Positions 44,601-56,841 of a stretch of 64,000 nucleotides of DNA are shown piece after piece; the stretch's first letter is position 1, and every line of letters begins with the position of its first letter. The DNA is from Patiria pectinifera (taxonomy: Eukaryota > Echinodermata > Asteroidea > Valvatida > Asterinidae). A program made the translations under genes and the position numbers. The stretch spans positions 15,149,513-15,213,512 of the forward strand of contig CM057147.1 in the NCBI GenBank assembly GCA_029964075.1, read 5' to 3'. The notes under the pieces were generated by a model. The model made no database searches. It worked only from the letters and a program-made list of their open reading frames with translations, and was not told the origin of the DNA.

Positions 44601-46428
44601 ATTTTCTGCGATTCTTGTGCATAGATTCAGCTGGAGAGCTACATGTAGCTGTCACAACAGTAGTTTTGTTTTTTAAAGATTGATCTTTAATGAAAGAACC
44701 TTTGTCTCTGCTAAACTTGTAAAGCAAAGAGTGTGAGTGTATCTCCGTGTCCCCCCCCCCTTCTACTTGCCAGAACTCACAGCATTATAGATCACCCTCC
44801 ATCCCCGAGGTTTGTTAACAGTTTCCTTCAAGCGGAAACAAGAAATTCACCTGCCCTTCCATTGACATGAATGATGAATCCACGTTGCCCCCCCCTGCCT
44901 TCTCCAATATATATTCTCTCTCTTTCTCAGAGCACATTCGTTTCTTTTGAGAGGCTTATCTCAGGCTCGTCCGTCCGTAAAAAAGAAAAAAAAGAAAAAA
45001 AAAAGTTATTACGGAAATGTTCTGATCAGCACCTAATATGTTGCACATGAGTTGGAGGACACTAATTAGGTGTTTAGGGGTGCAGGAACTCCAACGTTTG
45101 ACACTCTTAATTCGCCACAGCCGTTGTCCTTTAGGCATGGTCTTCAATGTCTTCTGCTTCAGTTTGTAAGGATGTCTTGCGCATGCAGTTGGCCTACCGC
45201 TGCAATTTTGGGCTCGTTTTCCGCAGCTGCGATAGTGGAAAAGATTTAATTACGGAGCGTGGCTGGCATGCGCTAGTGTTAGCGGAGACATTTGGTCAGC
45301 GGTGATTTGATTGCAAGAATGGTAGTTTGCTTTTGATTATTTTTTTGGGGGGGGGGGAGAAATGCAGGGAATTTTTTTATGCAGGTAGAGAAAGAAGGAG
45401 CAAATATGAACAATAAATTAATTTTAAATATGATGGACAACTTTTTTGTATAAGGGTTCACTTTATAGCCATCAATAGCATCCATTGTGTCATCTGGTTA
45501 TATTTAGAAGAAAATTTAGATTTTGCAAAAATGAAAAATGTGAGTAGTGAGGCAGAACGCGTTTCATTGACACCGTCAACCAGGCATTGAAAATATATGC
45601 ATTGTGGCAGAGAATGGAAAGTAATGCATGGTTTACAACATTGTGGGTGTTTCTTCATCTGGAAAGAATGAGAAATCATCCATGATTAGTGGAAAGAATT
45701 AGAAATAACAATCTTTTTGTATAGGGTTTAGATAAATACATACATACATGTACACACAATACCCACGTACATACTGAAATTTGTATCCTTGTTGAGACAT
45801 TTCTTTGTTCTTGTGTAGTAAAGTTTTGGAGTTTGAAAGTGTAGTTTCAAAATGCTCTTAATTTTAACCACAATTAATTCCTTGGCTGAAATTCGGACTT
45901 AATATCCCTTTTCTAAAACTCTTCCATTTGATCAACCCACCTTGGAAAATCCTAGTTTTTTAGTAAAATCCGTATATCTATTCTATTTCGTGAAAACCTT
46001 GTGGAGACGTATTCATCTATAGAAATTGCCCTGTGGAGACGTATACAATCTTTTGTTCCCTATTGTGTGCATGTCTCCAGAGGGCACGGTGTATCAGATC
46101 AAACACCCACTGAAAGTACAAACACGTGTTTGAAAATAAAATCACTGTCTTTGCACTAACAGTATCACTCAGAGGAGATGCCCTCCGAAAAACAAGCAAA
46201 CAGTAGAAAGAAAGCGTAGCGATTACCTTTTTATTTTGGCAATTCAATGTCCATTAACCTTTCACTGTGAATTATGTTGGCCAATTTACTTTTGTACAAA
46301 CAACTTAACAAGCAGATTCACCTTTGCCCTAGCAATTTCTTCATTTTAGTAACTTTCTGTCAACACTAGCATATAGCACAAGGAGTTAAATGTCATTTTG
46401 GCTTTACCGAAAAAAAACCTAGATGTTA
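44601..46428. other. Intron 1 stretch, no gene seen
   Basis: AT-rich with C tracts near 44750 and 44888 and a G tract near 45350. No repeat family matched. Confidence 0.4.
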
Positions 46429-46802
46429 GGCCAAAAAAAAAAAGTCTCCGGTTTCTGGTATGCACGCGCGTCGCCGTAGCCATACGCGTCGGCAAAATGA
46501 AAAAGTTTTTTTTTCAATGAAAGATGATGTCTCAAAACTGCCAAACTCACTGGTTTGACTGGAATCCTACTGCTGCACAATTTTGACGTGTTTTTGGATG
46601 GGGTTATGATCGAGAATAAGCTTTATGTGGCCTCTCTGGACTCCCATATATTTGCACTAAGTTTAGTCGGGCACCATTTGCAGTCATCAGCCGACATTTG
46701 AGGCAAAAAAAATCAGGTAAAAAAAAAAAAAAAGCCGCGTCGCCGCACCACTTTTTTTCGGCAAGCTCCATACCAGAAACCGGAGACTTTTTTGGGGGGG
46801 CC
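46429..46802. mobile_element. PIF/Harbinger-like MITE with GTCTCCGGTTTCTGGTA arms
   Basis: GGCC plus A-tract at the left and G-tract plus GGCC at the right, flanked by TTA (46426-46428, 46803-46805). Inner arms AGTCTCCGGTTTCTGGTA and TACCAGAAACCGGAGACT are perfectly complementary. Confidence 0.8.
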
Positions 46803-46883
46803 TTATCCATGGAATAATTTTCAAATCACCCAGCTTAATTAATGAATATTTGCCACAGAATACACTTTCTTGAATACCCTTTT

Positions 46884-47296
46884 TAGACCTTAGGCCAAAA
46901 AAAAAAAACCACCAAAAGTTGTGCTTCCGATTATATGGCATTTGAAAATAGGGTAGGTACAGGGAAATAATTTTTTTTGCCAAATTTTTTTGTGTACGAT
47001 CATATGGAGGCGTCTGCGTGTAGTCAAGGGTAAAAGGTAGAAGTTGATGTTTTTGGGTGTTTTTTTTCCTCATTTTTTTCCCGTAAAAAAATAGGGTAGG
47101 GGCTGTCAGAATTGGGTAGGTAGGGAAACCGGAAGCAGAACTGTTATTTTTTTCGGCCTTATGCATAGTGGCCATCTTGGAGGGCATCTTTTGTTAGTTT
47201 AGTTCAGGAGCAATGTATGCACAAAAGGTTCACTCATGCATATCCTACCAAAATAAAGGCATTGCCCTCTAAGATGGCTGCTACGCATAAGGTCTA
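46884..47296. mobile_element. TA-flanked MITE with GCCATCTT (YY1-like) ends, split by PIF-like MITE
   Basis: TIR GACCTTATGCATAG plus GGCCATCTTGGAGGGCA on the left (broken at 46892, resuming at 47159) pairs with TGCCCTCTAAGATGGC plus CTACGCATAAGGTC on the right. TA borders suggest a Tc1/mariner-type origin (inference). Confidence 0.72.
46893..47158. mobile_element. PIF/Harbinger-like MITE, TTCTGCTTCCG family
   Basis: GGCC termini are flanked by TTA (46890-46892, 47159-47161). Inner TIR TGTGCTTCCGATTA and CGGAAGCAGAAC. Long T and A tracts create a spurious 166-codon frame on the minus strand. Confidence 0.82.
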
Positions 47297-47930
47297 TACG
47301 GCACTAATTTACCCACTCTCTGTGCCCATGTGTACGCATACCGTACATTATATGGGTGTAGCCAGCATTTCAAAGCATCTCCCCCGAAATTTTTGCCTCG
47401 GGAGTCGTGCCGTGCTATCGCCGTGTGTGCATGACTCAGTGTTGGGAGGATATGTAATGATTCAATTTAAGGCCATGTCTAGAGCTTGTTAATACAGGTT
47501 CCTGTCAATGATAGGTTCAGTTGGGGGGGGGGGGTAGGGTGGGGGGGGCATGGACAGTGACAGACAGACAGCCAAGGAGTGCTCGGCCCAGCATGCAATG
47601 CAATCCGAATCCAGTCTGGCAGGCGTCCTGAGACGAGACCAGAGGACAATAAGATAAATGTGACCTGCCTCTCGGGAGAATGAGTCCGCTGTTATCAAAT
47701 TGACTTCTGGAGTTAATTAGGTGAATACAAGTGGCATGAAGTACGCTTCTGTTGGGGTAGGGGATGAATATTGATTTCTGATATGGGAATAACAATTTAT
47801 TTTACAGTGCTGTTTGTTTTGTATATTTGATATTTCATCATGGAGTTAAGAATTATCAAAAAAGTTGGTCAAAAATTGGGTTGGTTACAATTATTAATGA
47901 TTGTCATACATGTATGCGGAAAAATATTGT

Positions 47931-48184
47931 TTAACCAGTTCACGTCGGATGACGTGTGTACACGCAAAGGTTTCGCAGTATTCGGAACGGATGACGGGTA
48001 AACACGCAACGAGCGAGGCCGGAAAAATCTGTCTGCGACCCGCTCGCAGCAAGCGAGGCCAGAAATATCAGTGTGTGCTACCTGCAGATGACGGCCTGAA
48101 CCCGTCTGGCATCGAGGTTCGTAAAAAACAATCCCGCGCCTGGTTCCGGTCAATGTCAAAATAATCCCGGCGCAAACAGGTTAA
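47931..48184. mobile_element. CpG-rich TTAA-flanked MITE
   Basis: TTAACCAGTT start and AACAGGTTAA end with TTAA at 47931-47934 and 48181-48184. The interior has many CpG and repeats GGATGACG and GCGAGGCC words. Confidence 0.65.
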
Positions 48185-49327
48185 ACATTGATGCACCATA
48201 CATGTACCCCTCTAAAACCGAAACAACTTTAAAAATTACCCCCACCCAAAAATATTAATAAAAGAAAAAAACAAACAAACAAACTAATAAAACACGCAAA
48301 AATTTACCCCATGATTTCTTTTAAAATTTGTTGTGCAAAGTCTATGCACAGTTCAGTCAGTTTCTGAGAGATCTTAGCTTTTACTTACCTATTTTATTAT
48401 CCGACATTAACAACCGTAGCACCCCAGGTAAGTGCCCAACATAAGCAATTAGTGTCTTGCATTTTAAACACTGTGGCGTTTCTTGTTGCACGCGATAAAA
48501 TCTCTTGGAGTTTTCCAACCAAACTTTGGTACTAGATACTGATGTAACAAACGTACCATACGAAAGTAATCTCTGTACCCGCTACAATATGGACACAAGT
48601 ACCCACTCACGCTTTGCCCCCTCGTCCGCAAAAATCCACTTGAAATTTGGGCCCCGGTGATCCCCTCAATTCAACAAATAACACGTAATCAAAATGCAAT
48701 GCGCGAACATCTCAAATTGCACCCGAGTGGCCCCGCGGTCATTAATTTGATAAGTCCAATATTTACCTTGATGCACCTGATAACAATATACACCCGGAGA
48801 GTTTCGGTTCGTCGGAGATAGCAGACACGGAGAGCTGTGAATTAGCAGACGGTCCGACAAAACTATTGCCAGGTCTGTTGTCTAGCTGTTGACTGTAGTG
48901 GCAGATTATGTGACAAATGATATAGTATTTTTATTTGTTCGGGTCGGTTTTGGTTGAGTGCTGTTTACTACCCGAAATCCTTGACATAATTTATGTCGCA
49001 CAATTTAACTCGGATCATTATACATTATAATGAGTAATCTGATCTGACAGATAGCACATCTGGCAACTGAGGCAAGCCCTGGCCCAATTTACATAAAACG
49101 TAAATAAGGTAATGTTGTACATTTAAAACAGGACAGTGCCAATAATATTTGCGCAATCTAATTAAAATCAATCGGCACTCGTACGAAATTGCAATTTGTT
49201 CAATTTGCACTTTGTAAGTTGTACAAAAAAGTAGTTGGGATAAACAAGAATGCACTGAGAACAGTGAGAAGTAATAACTACATGTACCAGTATAACTATA
49301 TATTAAGGGAATAAATGTGTGTTCGGG
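48185..49327. other. Intron 1 stretch, no gene seen
   Basis: AT-rich unique-looking DNA. The longest frame, 49025-49360 minus, runs into the palindrome at 49328 and has no recognisable motif. Confidence 0.4.
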
Positions 49328-49382
49328 AGACCGGTGGGAGTCTGGATGGGTAATTATCACCCATCCAGACTCCCACCGGTCT
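49328..49382. repeat. Perfect 24-bp hairpin, 7-nt loop
   Basis: Arms 49328-49351 and 49359-49382 are exactly complementary, starting AGACCGGTGGGAGTC. The loop is AATTATC. It has no obvious relatives in the window. Confidence 0.9.
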
Positions 49383-49434
49383 TAAACAGAGTGTATAATA
49401 CCAACCAAACACATATATTCCCATTCATAAATAC

Positions 49435-49735
49435 CTTTTCGGTCCAAAAACCCCCCCAAATCTTTTCAGTCCAAAAATATTTTTAAAAAGTCAAAAACTA
49501 GACTGATTCAAGATCACTGGTAGTATTGCGCATGCTTACGTGAGGAATGTGAACGTTCAACCAATGAAACGTTAAAAGGAACCGGATTTCACGGGAGTCC
49601 AAATTTCATGTGACACTGGAAAAGTGTTTAAGACCAGCCAGCCATGTCTTTATCATCCGTTTAAGACAGGCCATGTGACGGGCTCCCGACCAATAGGAAT
49701 GCGTAAACTGTCTTAGGAATTTATGAATAGTTTTT
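49435..49735. repeat. Dispersed repeat with CCAAT segments (copy 2)
   Basis: Diverged copy of 2680-3180 in the same orientation, lacking part of its 5' half. Confidence 0.6.
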
Positions 49736-49843
49736 TAAAATGAAGCTTGACGGACGTACATGTATGTGAAGGTTTGTTTTAACTAATTAAGCCAATTCGG
49801 TACCGGTATTTCAACTGTGCATGCGCACAGTGATATGGGCCAC

Positions 49844-50999
49844 AGGTCATTCGGGATAATCAAACGCTCATCGAAGGCACATGAACACGCAAGAAGATGG
49901 ATGGACAACACTAGCACATTAATTACGAGCAGAATGTTCATGCGCGTAACATTTATCCCGAATGACCTCGCGCGTTAATTACGAGCAGAATGTTCATGCG
50001 CGTAACATTTATCCCGAATGACCTCGCGCGTTAATTACGAGCAGAATGTTCATGCGCGTAACATTTATCCCAAATGACCTCGCACGTTAATTACGAGCAG
50101 AATGGGCATGCGCGTAACATTTATCTCGAATGACCTCGCACGTTAATTACGAGCAGAATTGGCATGCGCGTAACATTTATCCTGAATGACCTCGCACGTT
50201 AATTCTGAGCAGAATGGGCATGCCCGTAACATTTATCCTGAATGACCTCGCACGTTAATTACGAGCAGAAGGGGTATGCGCATAACATTTATCCCGAATG
50301 ACCTCGCGCGTTAATTACAAGCAGAATGGGCATGCCCGTAACATTTATCCCGAATGACCTCGCACGTTAATGACGAGCAGAATGGGCATGCGCGTAACAT
50401 TTATCCCGAATGACCTCGCGCGTTAATTACGAGCAGAATGGGCATGCGCGTAACAATTATCTCGAATGACCTTGCACGTTAATTACGAGCAGAATGGGCA
50501 TGCGCGTAACAATTATCCCGAATGACCTCGCACGTTAATTACGAGCAGAATGGGCATGCGCGTAACATTTATCCCAAATGACCTCGCACGTTAATTACGA
50601 GCAGAATGGGCATGCGCGTAACATTTATCCCGAATGACCTCGCACGTTAATTACGAGCAGAATGGGCATGCGCGTAACATTTATCCCGAATGACCTCGCA
50701 TGTTAATTACGAGCAGAATGGGCATGCGCGTAACATTTATCCCGAATGACCTCGCACGTTAATTACGAGCAGAATGGGCATGCGCGTAACAATTATCCCG
50801 AATGACCTCGTGCGTTAATTACGAGCAGAATGGGCATGCGCGTAACATTTATCCCGAATGACCTCGCGCGTTAATTACGAGCAGAATGGGCATGTGCGTA
50901 ACATTTATCCCGAATGACCTCGCACGTTAATTACGAGCAGAATGGGCATGCGCGTAACATCATGATTACAAGACGCTTCCATTTTATCCCGAATGACCT
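49844..50999. mobile_element. Putative TIR element enclosing the 56-bp array
   Basis: AGGTCATTCGGGATAA (49844-49859) is the exact complement of 50984-50999, and these 16-bp ends enclose the tandem array. Every array unit contains the right-hand 16-mer or a close variant. Confidence 0.6.
49919..50960 (+). repeat. 56-bp tandem array, about 19 units
   Basis: Unit starts fall every 56 bp from 49919 to 50927 without a single indel. Each unit reads TTAATTACGAGCAGAATGGG, CATGCGCGTAACATTTATCC, CGAATGACCTCGCACG with scattered substitutions. The first three units have TGTTC where most later ones have TGGGC. CpG-rich. Confidence 0.95.
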
Positions 51000-51548
51000 T
51001 TGACCTGAACTTCTTCTTTGGCTTAAAAATTGATAAAGATAAGTTGTTCCATTTCCATGTATACATGTGTTCTAGTATTGGAAAGAACGAAAGATATCAT
51101 TTGCAAAATTTACGCTGGTCTTTCAAGTGCCTCAAAATTGACGACGCAGCGACTGCCTTTAGGCTAAAATATTGTCACAAATTACAATGCGAAATTTCCC
51201 TCGTACCCAAACCAAATCAACTGAAATGGAGATTATTTTATTGCATTTCAGTGTCAACGGTGTCGATATCAGTGTCCTTACTTTTTACCATTGTATTGAA
51301 TACTTGGAATTCCGCGTCTGCAAAAATCAGAAACAGTGTTGTATCAGCTGACATTTAGGCAAATCTAAACAGACAGATAAATATTGGCGACATTCTTGAT
51401 CCCATCAAATGAAAACAAAACAGAAGGACCCTTAGAAGAGGAAAGAACGTTCAAGTGATGCGCTGTTTTCCTTGTTTAAAGTTTGTTGAAACATTCAGGC
51501 ATTTTTCTCATGCTGCAAATCTCTTTACCATAGAAACAGGAAAATGGG
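51000..51548. other. Intron 1 stretch with a 121-codon ORF not called as gene
   Basis: The frame 50993-51358 starts in the element border. It has a hydrophobic C-terminal third (about residues 79-105) but no recognisable family. The rest is AT-rich. Confidence 0.35.
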
Positions 51549-51938
51549 TTAAACCCTAACCCTCCTCAGTCCTCCAGAATCCTCCAGGCAGTTTTGGAGG
51601 ATTTTGGACGATTGAGACTGAATGGCAAAGAAAGTGTGGGTTGATTTTGGAGGATGAATTGTGTCGAGTTTGTATGTTCAGCCACGCCTAATTGAGCCCT
51701 GCATTATGCTCGATATCATCCGCACTGCTTCTGAATGTCATCGGCACTGCCTCAACCCATAAACAGTGATTGTTGGAGGACTTTGAAAGATTGAGGCAAT
51801 GGTCACCCCCCCACTGAACAAGTTCAAGAAAGAACAGATGATTTTGGAGGATTGAGGCTGAATCCAGTTTTTATAGTGGTAATATGAGGTTTTTCAGGAT
51901 TGAGGATGTTTCCTAGCCAAAAGGGCGAGAGTTATGAT
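51549..51938. mobile_element. Telomere-like-end element (copy F), inverse of copy D
   Basis: Starts TTAAACCCTAACCCTCC. GGAGGATTTTGGA and GGAGGATTGAGGCTGAAT words recur, and the middle is the complement of 41092-41517 (CTCGATATCATCCGCACTGC). Confidence 0.7.
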
Positions 51939-53223
51939 TTTTTTTTTATTATACAGATAAAGGCCCAGAAAAAGCAAATTTTCCAATTTGACCTAAAAAG
52001 AGTTTTGGATGATGCTTGAAAGGGAAAATCATTAGGACACATTGCACTCTTGTCCTTGAATCGAATGATTTCCTTGAATTTTTTTTTTTGCAAATAGAAA
52101 GCATGGAATTTCCTCCAGTTGTGTTTTCCCCAGTTTACATGTCTGCATGACCATGGAGGATTTTTCAATTGGTCAGACATGTAGTTCTATGTATTATGTA
52201 TTTAATTATTGGGCTGCGTTTAAGTTGGTTTAAAAAAAATAATATCTTGCCTTAGTAAAAAGCTTCTTTGTTGTCTGGAATCCATACAAGTGTGGCAACA
52301 CATGTATACATACATGTACATGTATACACTCTGTGGTACATTCACATATACATGTAGCACATGTACCGGTACATGCTCATGTACATGTACGTAGATCGCT
52401 CCCATTTTCGGCATGCTGTTAATTTTGGTTTCGCAAAATGATATGTATTAAAAGAAAAGGACGGTTACATACTTGCAGCGAAAAACAAATATTTTTTAGA
52501 GTATTCCAGATGCAAATCGGCAAAAAAAGTTTCCTCTCTGGCAAATTTGGCAGTGATTGTTTAGTGAAGTTAAATTCACTCGGCGTTTGCTTTCCCATGA
52601 AGTACGAGCGGGCCTTTAGAGGAAATTTTACCCCCCCCCCCAAAAAAATTTCCCATTTTCCCAGAGCTTGTTTTGGATTGTGCGGTCAATGGTTTCCTGT
52701 TGATCACTCTTTGCAAAACAGTTGCAGATCCCTGTTGAAAGACTTTTACGGCCTAAAGTAGCCGGTGTTTGAAAAACGTAAATGGAGCTGAAACCATTTA
52801 AAAAAGCAGTGGCAGGGAAAAACGCACCCTGCTTTGACTTCAGGTGTCTGCAGGAACAGAGCTGCGGGTGGTCGTGGTATTTTGTGGATTGAAACCACAA
52901 GTATGTGGGTTTCTATTTTTTCCACACTCGCTGTCTGAGGAATGAGGCACATTGTACATGCTCAATGGTTCTGGTCGTGATTCACTTTGACAAGAGATCA
53001 CTGCTATTACTGATAGACTGCTGATTGATTCATGTTTAGTGCATACCCAGGAGCTGGACCTTTTTTATAAGAGGCTTAGGATTAACAGGAGTAGGATCAA
53101 ACTTTAATGGGAATTATTCTTTTAAGAAGGAAGGAAAGGCCTTTGTCAAATGAAAAAAAGAAAAGGATGTTGGGGCTTAGGGGTGAGCAAACTTACAGTG
53201 CGAATGATCTTATTTTTTTTTTT
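51939..53223. other. Intron 1 stretch with an ACATGTA-word cluster, no gene seen
   Basis: 52300-52395 is a cluster of palindromic ACATGT and TACATGTA words. The remainder is AT-rich with a C tract at 52631. A 107-codon frame at 52438-52761 resembles no known protein. Confidence 0.45.
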
Positions 53224-53738
53224 TTAAGGGAATGTACAACATTTGCTTTTGCTGCAATTTTCAGAAATAAATGGATTTGGAGGATATATTAGCAAATATT
53301 GTTGAAATGACTTGTTTCACGTTTTGGGCTTGTAGATGCTGGAAAAACCATGAAAACCAATCATGTTCTTGTAGTCTGGTTCCCTGACCCCACTTTAGAT
53401 GAAACGGAGCAATCATGACTTTGGGAAATTGTAAGGTCAGAGAATCAGTCTAGCAGGCTTGTACCCCTTCACAGGTGTGTAATCAATTGCAAAGAAAACG
53501 CGGAATAACTAATTATGAAAAATCAGAAGTAGTTTTTGAAAACAGCCAGTTTTCTCTAACGCTGGTCGGCCGACCAGCGTTGGAAAAATACCCTTTTTCT
53601 TGAAAATGACAGCACACCAGGAGCCACAATTTTACTGGATGCTTTAGACTGTCATTCCCTAACAATCTAGTGAGGTATTTTGTGATTATCTGATCGTTTC
53701 GTTTTGTGATGTTTGCAAATGTTGTATCTTCCCTTTAA
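53224..53738 (+). mobile_element. TTAA element with internal hairpins (copy 4)
   Basis: TTAA at 53224 and 53735. The central palindrome at 53558-53581 is a perfect 24-bp sequence without loop (AACGCTGGTCGG plus its complement). Confidence 0.85.
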
Positions 53739-53800
53739 GAAGGAAGGAAAGAAAATGTACTATTTGACTGTAGGGTGTTGACTTGTGATAATTTGAGTAA

Positions 53801-54418
53801 AAGCCCGCCGCACACGTGAGCTACGTGCTGCAGCAGAAAGTCAGTTGAGGCCGTTTGCTCAGCATGTACACTGTAGCTCACAAAATATCCCCGTGTGCGG
53901 AGAATTTATGCTGAGTTTTCTGCCTCGCGAGGCCGTGATGAGGCAAATATCTATCCTGTTTGATTTCTTTTGTCTCGCGAGGCGAAAAATTCACCGGGTG
54001 CGGTCAACTTGAACTACGTGCTGTGCTAAAAAGATTAACTAGCCAATGAAATCACGTACTCTGGTTTTTTTATTTTAAGATATTTTTTGTGCAAATCTTT
54101 TAAAGCCTGCTGGCGTTTGTCCCCATTTTGTAAATCATGCGACCGACAAACAAGACAATGTACTTTCATTGGCTAGTTAATCTTTTTAGCTCAGTTCCTA
54201 CATGTAGCTCAGTATAGCTCACGATGTTAACCGCACACAGCGAATTTTTCGCCTCGTACCGGTAAGGTGAAAGAAAGCAAACAGGTTATTAAATATTTGC
54301 TTCACGGCCTTGCGAGGCAGAAAACTCAGCAAAAATTCACCGCATGCAGGGATATTTTGTGAGCTACAAATGACTTTTTGCTCAGCACGTACCGGTAATT
54401 CGCGTGTGCGGCAGGCTT
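53801..54418. mobile_element. Large foldback MITE, AAGCCYGCCGCACACG ends
   Basis: AAGCCCGCCGCACACGTGAG pairs with GCGTGTGCGGCAGGCTT. Complementarity continues in blocks inward (GTGAGCTAC, CTCGCGAGGC, AAAAAGATTAACTAGCCAAT) for about 250 bp per arm. A central segment of about 100 bp is unpaired. Confidence 0.85.
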
Positions 54419-55804
54419 AAGGACTGCGTACAATGTACATCGGATGCCATCCGATGTAATCATTGTAATTGTTATGAGGGTATAGGGGGTAGACATACTA
54501 ATTGAAGACTACCACTTTATTTGTGTGTGTGTAGAGTAACAGCTGAACAAAGTTTTCTGTCAAGAAGTTGGTCCAAATAGATAAACCAAATGATACACAA
54601 TTGACAAATTCTGGACTGGTTTTGTTTTCAAAATTGACTAAGACATAATTTTAGATCTGGATGTGCGGAAAGCAGCGCATGCTGATACACTGCAAATGAA
54701 AATGCATGTTAAGTGCCACCATGTTCTTAATCAGTCGGTGCTTTAATTAAATGTAAACGGTAGACAAACTTACTGAGCACACAATCCAAAATCTGCTTCT
54801 GAATAACATACTGGCTGTAGAGGAACGACCAAGATTGAACTATGGACCCTGTCCTCTGTCGTCCAATCAAGCTCTGACAAACTGCTGGTTCAGCTTTCGC
54901 AGTATTTTGATACTAAGGATGTGACGTTTACACGTTTAAACATTTAAACGAAACCAGAATAATAAATAAAGGGGACCTATACGTAATCTTCCTTTGAGTT
55001 AAACATAAACAGCACAAATAAATTTCATCCTTCCACATCATAGTACCGGTACATTTCTGACTGTGGCAACCCTGTTTGATTGAGGCAATCATAAAAATAC
55101 ACAAAAAAAAGTAGTTGAAAATACTCCACCAGGCACTTAAACAACAAAACGATACCAAGTATAGCAGTCAAACCAAACTGAACAGCCAGAAACAACTGGG
55201 TGGCCTCATTACATGTCTGACAGAATTTGCTGACGGACTGCGGTAATGAGACAGGACCGTTTGAAGCAGTTACGCAAACCACAGGGAGCGCACTCCAGAT
55301 TGCGCTGGATCATACTTCAAGTTCAAGTTAATATTTGCTCAAATACCAGATGTGTCCTCTCCCCCCCCCCTCGCCACACACACAACATTATTGATTTGCA
55401 AGACCCAATAATTGACAAATAATACAGGCACATTGTACTTGTACAGGTCTGCCAGTTTGTACCGCTAAAGTTCAAGGTTTTGTATTGACTGGGAAAAAAA
55501 ATCGCGAAATTATTTATGTTCCTTGTGAAAAAAATTTGAAGGTTGAAAAATGTAGGTACATGTATAATATACAATTTGTGAGTTCATTCCTTGCAAATTT
55601 TTGCCTTACAAATTTCCAATATAAGTTAATGAACTGTCAACTCTGGAAAAATTCGCTACAATTTGATTTATTCTCGTCAAATTATTATTTCATATCTAGT
55701 AAATGAGTCGTCACTAGGGCTGTCCCGATCATACCAAATACTCGAGTATTCGATCATCAACAGAGTATTTAGCTTTTTGCCAGTTTGAATATTTGGAGAA
55801 AAAA
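54419..55804. other. Intron 1 stretch, no gene seen
   Basis: AT-rich. Frames on the minus strand near 54928-55282 overlap in different phases, and none resembles a known domain. Confidence 0.4.
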
Positions 55805-55880
55805 AACCCTACTCACATACTGATAATTTGATCATTTTGTTTTTTGATATTTGCAAATATTGTATCTTCCCTTTAAATTA
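55805..55880 (+). mobile_element. Fragment of the hairpin-type TTAA element
   Basis: Only the right end is present: TTTGCAAATATTGTATCTTC then CCTTTAA, matching 53700-53738. Confidence 0.6.
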
Positions 55881-56599
55881 AACATGCAGGCTCTTCAAAA
55901 AATGGGATTTTTTTGTTCTCCTCACAAATTTTCCATATGTTTTGCTTTAACAAAAAAAATGCTAGGCCTACCTGTATATTCCGGTTTGTGGGCGTCTGCA
56001 ACCCTCTGAAAAAAAAGGCTTTCATTTTGCTCACAAATGAACCCGCCTTGCGAGAGCCGACTTATTGTCTGGCAACCAATCATTGAAATTTTGTGGAGAA
56101 ATAATTCAATAACTGGACGTCGGTGGATTTTTTGTGTTCAATGTCTCATTCAAAAGTGAATAGCTTTCAAATAGCAAATGAAAAAAAACACCAAATCCAT
56201 TTTGCAAAGTGAAACTTGAAAATAGCGTGGGGAATTAATCAACAAATGAGCTTAGTTTGTACCGTACCATTTGTCACGTACCGGTAGACTATTGTTGATG
56301 TCCCCTAATGTGGCGCGGCCTCTAACGTTGCGCACTTTGAGTTTTGCATCTAGCGCCTCAATGCAGCAAAAGTTTGACCTGAAATTTCACAGTATGTGAA
56401 ATTTCATCAAGCGCTTAACATTCCTGTGCATAAATCTTGAGTTAAATACCCACAAAGTTAGCAGAGAAGTTATTTTGGCGTGATATTCTGATTTTATTTT
56501 GAAGTGCACAGTGAAACCTTCAAAATTGCCCTCAAAAATAAGAAAATAATTTTCTGACAAACTTCTAGCTTGGTACCGGTATGTCAGTAGAGATATTAA
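55881..56599. other. Intron 1 stretch, no gene seen
   Basis: AT-rich, with a few CCGGTA words and no repeat family matched. Confidence 0.35.
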
Positions 56600-56841
56600 G
56601 GCCAAAAAAAAAAAAACTTCTGCTTCCGATTACATGGCATTCGAAGGTAGGTAGGGCTTTTTTTGGGCCAATTTTTTTATTGTACGATCATTTGGAGGCG
56701 TCTGCGTGTAGTCAAGGGTAAAAGGTAGAAATTGATGGTTTTGGGTGCTTTTTCTCATTTTTCCAATAAAAAAATTAGGGTAGGGGCTCTCAGAATAGGG
56801 TAGGTAGGGAAACCGGAAGCAGAACTATTATTTTTTTGGCC
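56600..56841. mobile_element. PIF/Harbinger-like MITE, TTCTGCTTCCG family
   Basis: GGCC termini are flanked by TAA (56597-56599, 56842-56844). ACTTCTGCTTCCGATTACAT pairs partly with GGAAGCAGAACTA. Shares CATTTGGAGGCGTCTGCGTG-type interior with 46893-47158. Confidence 0.82.

Noticed and set aside
46687..47187. 166-codon open frame on the minus strand
   Set aside because: It crosses two different MITEs and their A/T tracts (runs of Phe and Lys). No family resemblance.
49919..50960. CRISPR-like array
   Set aside because: Units are contiguous 56-bp repeats without unique spacers in a spliced eukaryotic genome.
50993..51358. 121-codon frame with hydrophobic C-terminus as a membrane protein gene
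   Set aside because: It starts within the border of the array element, lies in an intron, and has no motif, promoter or relative in the window.
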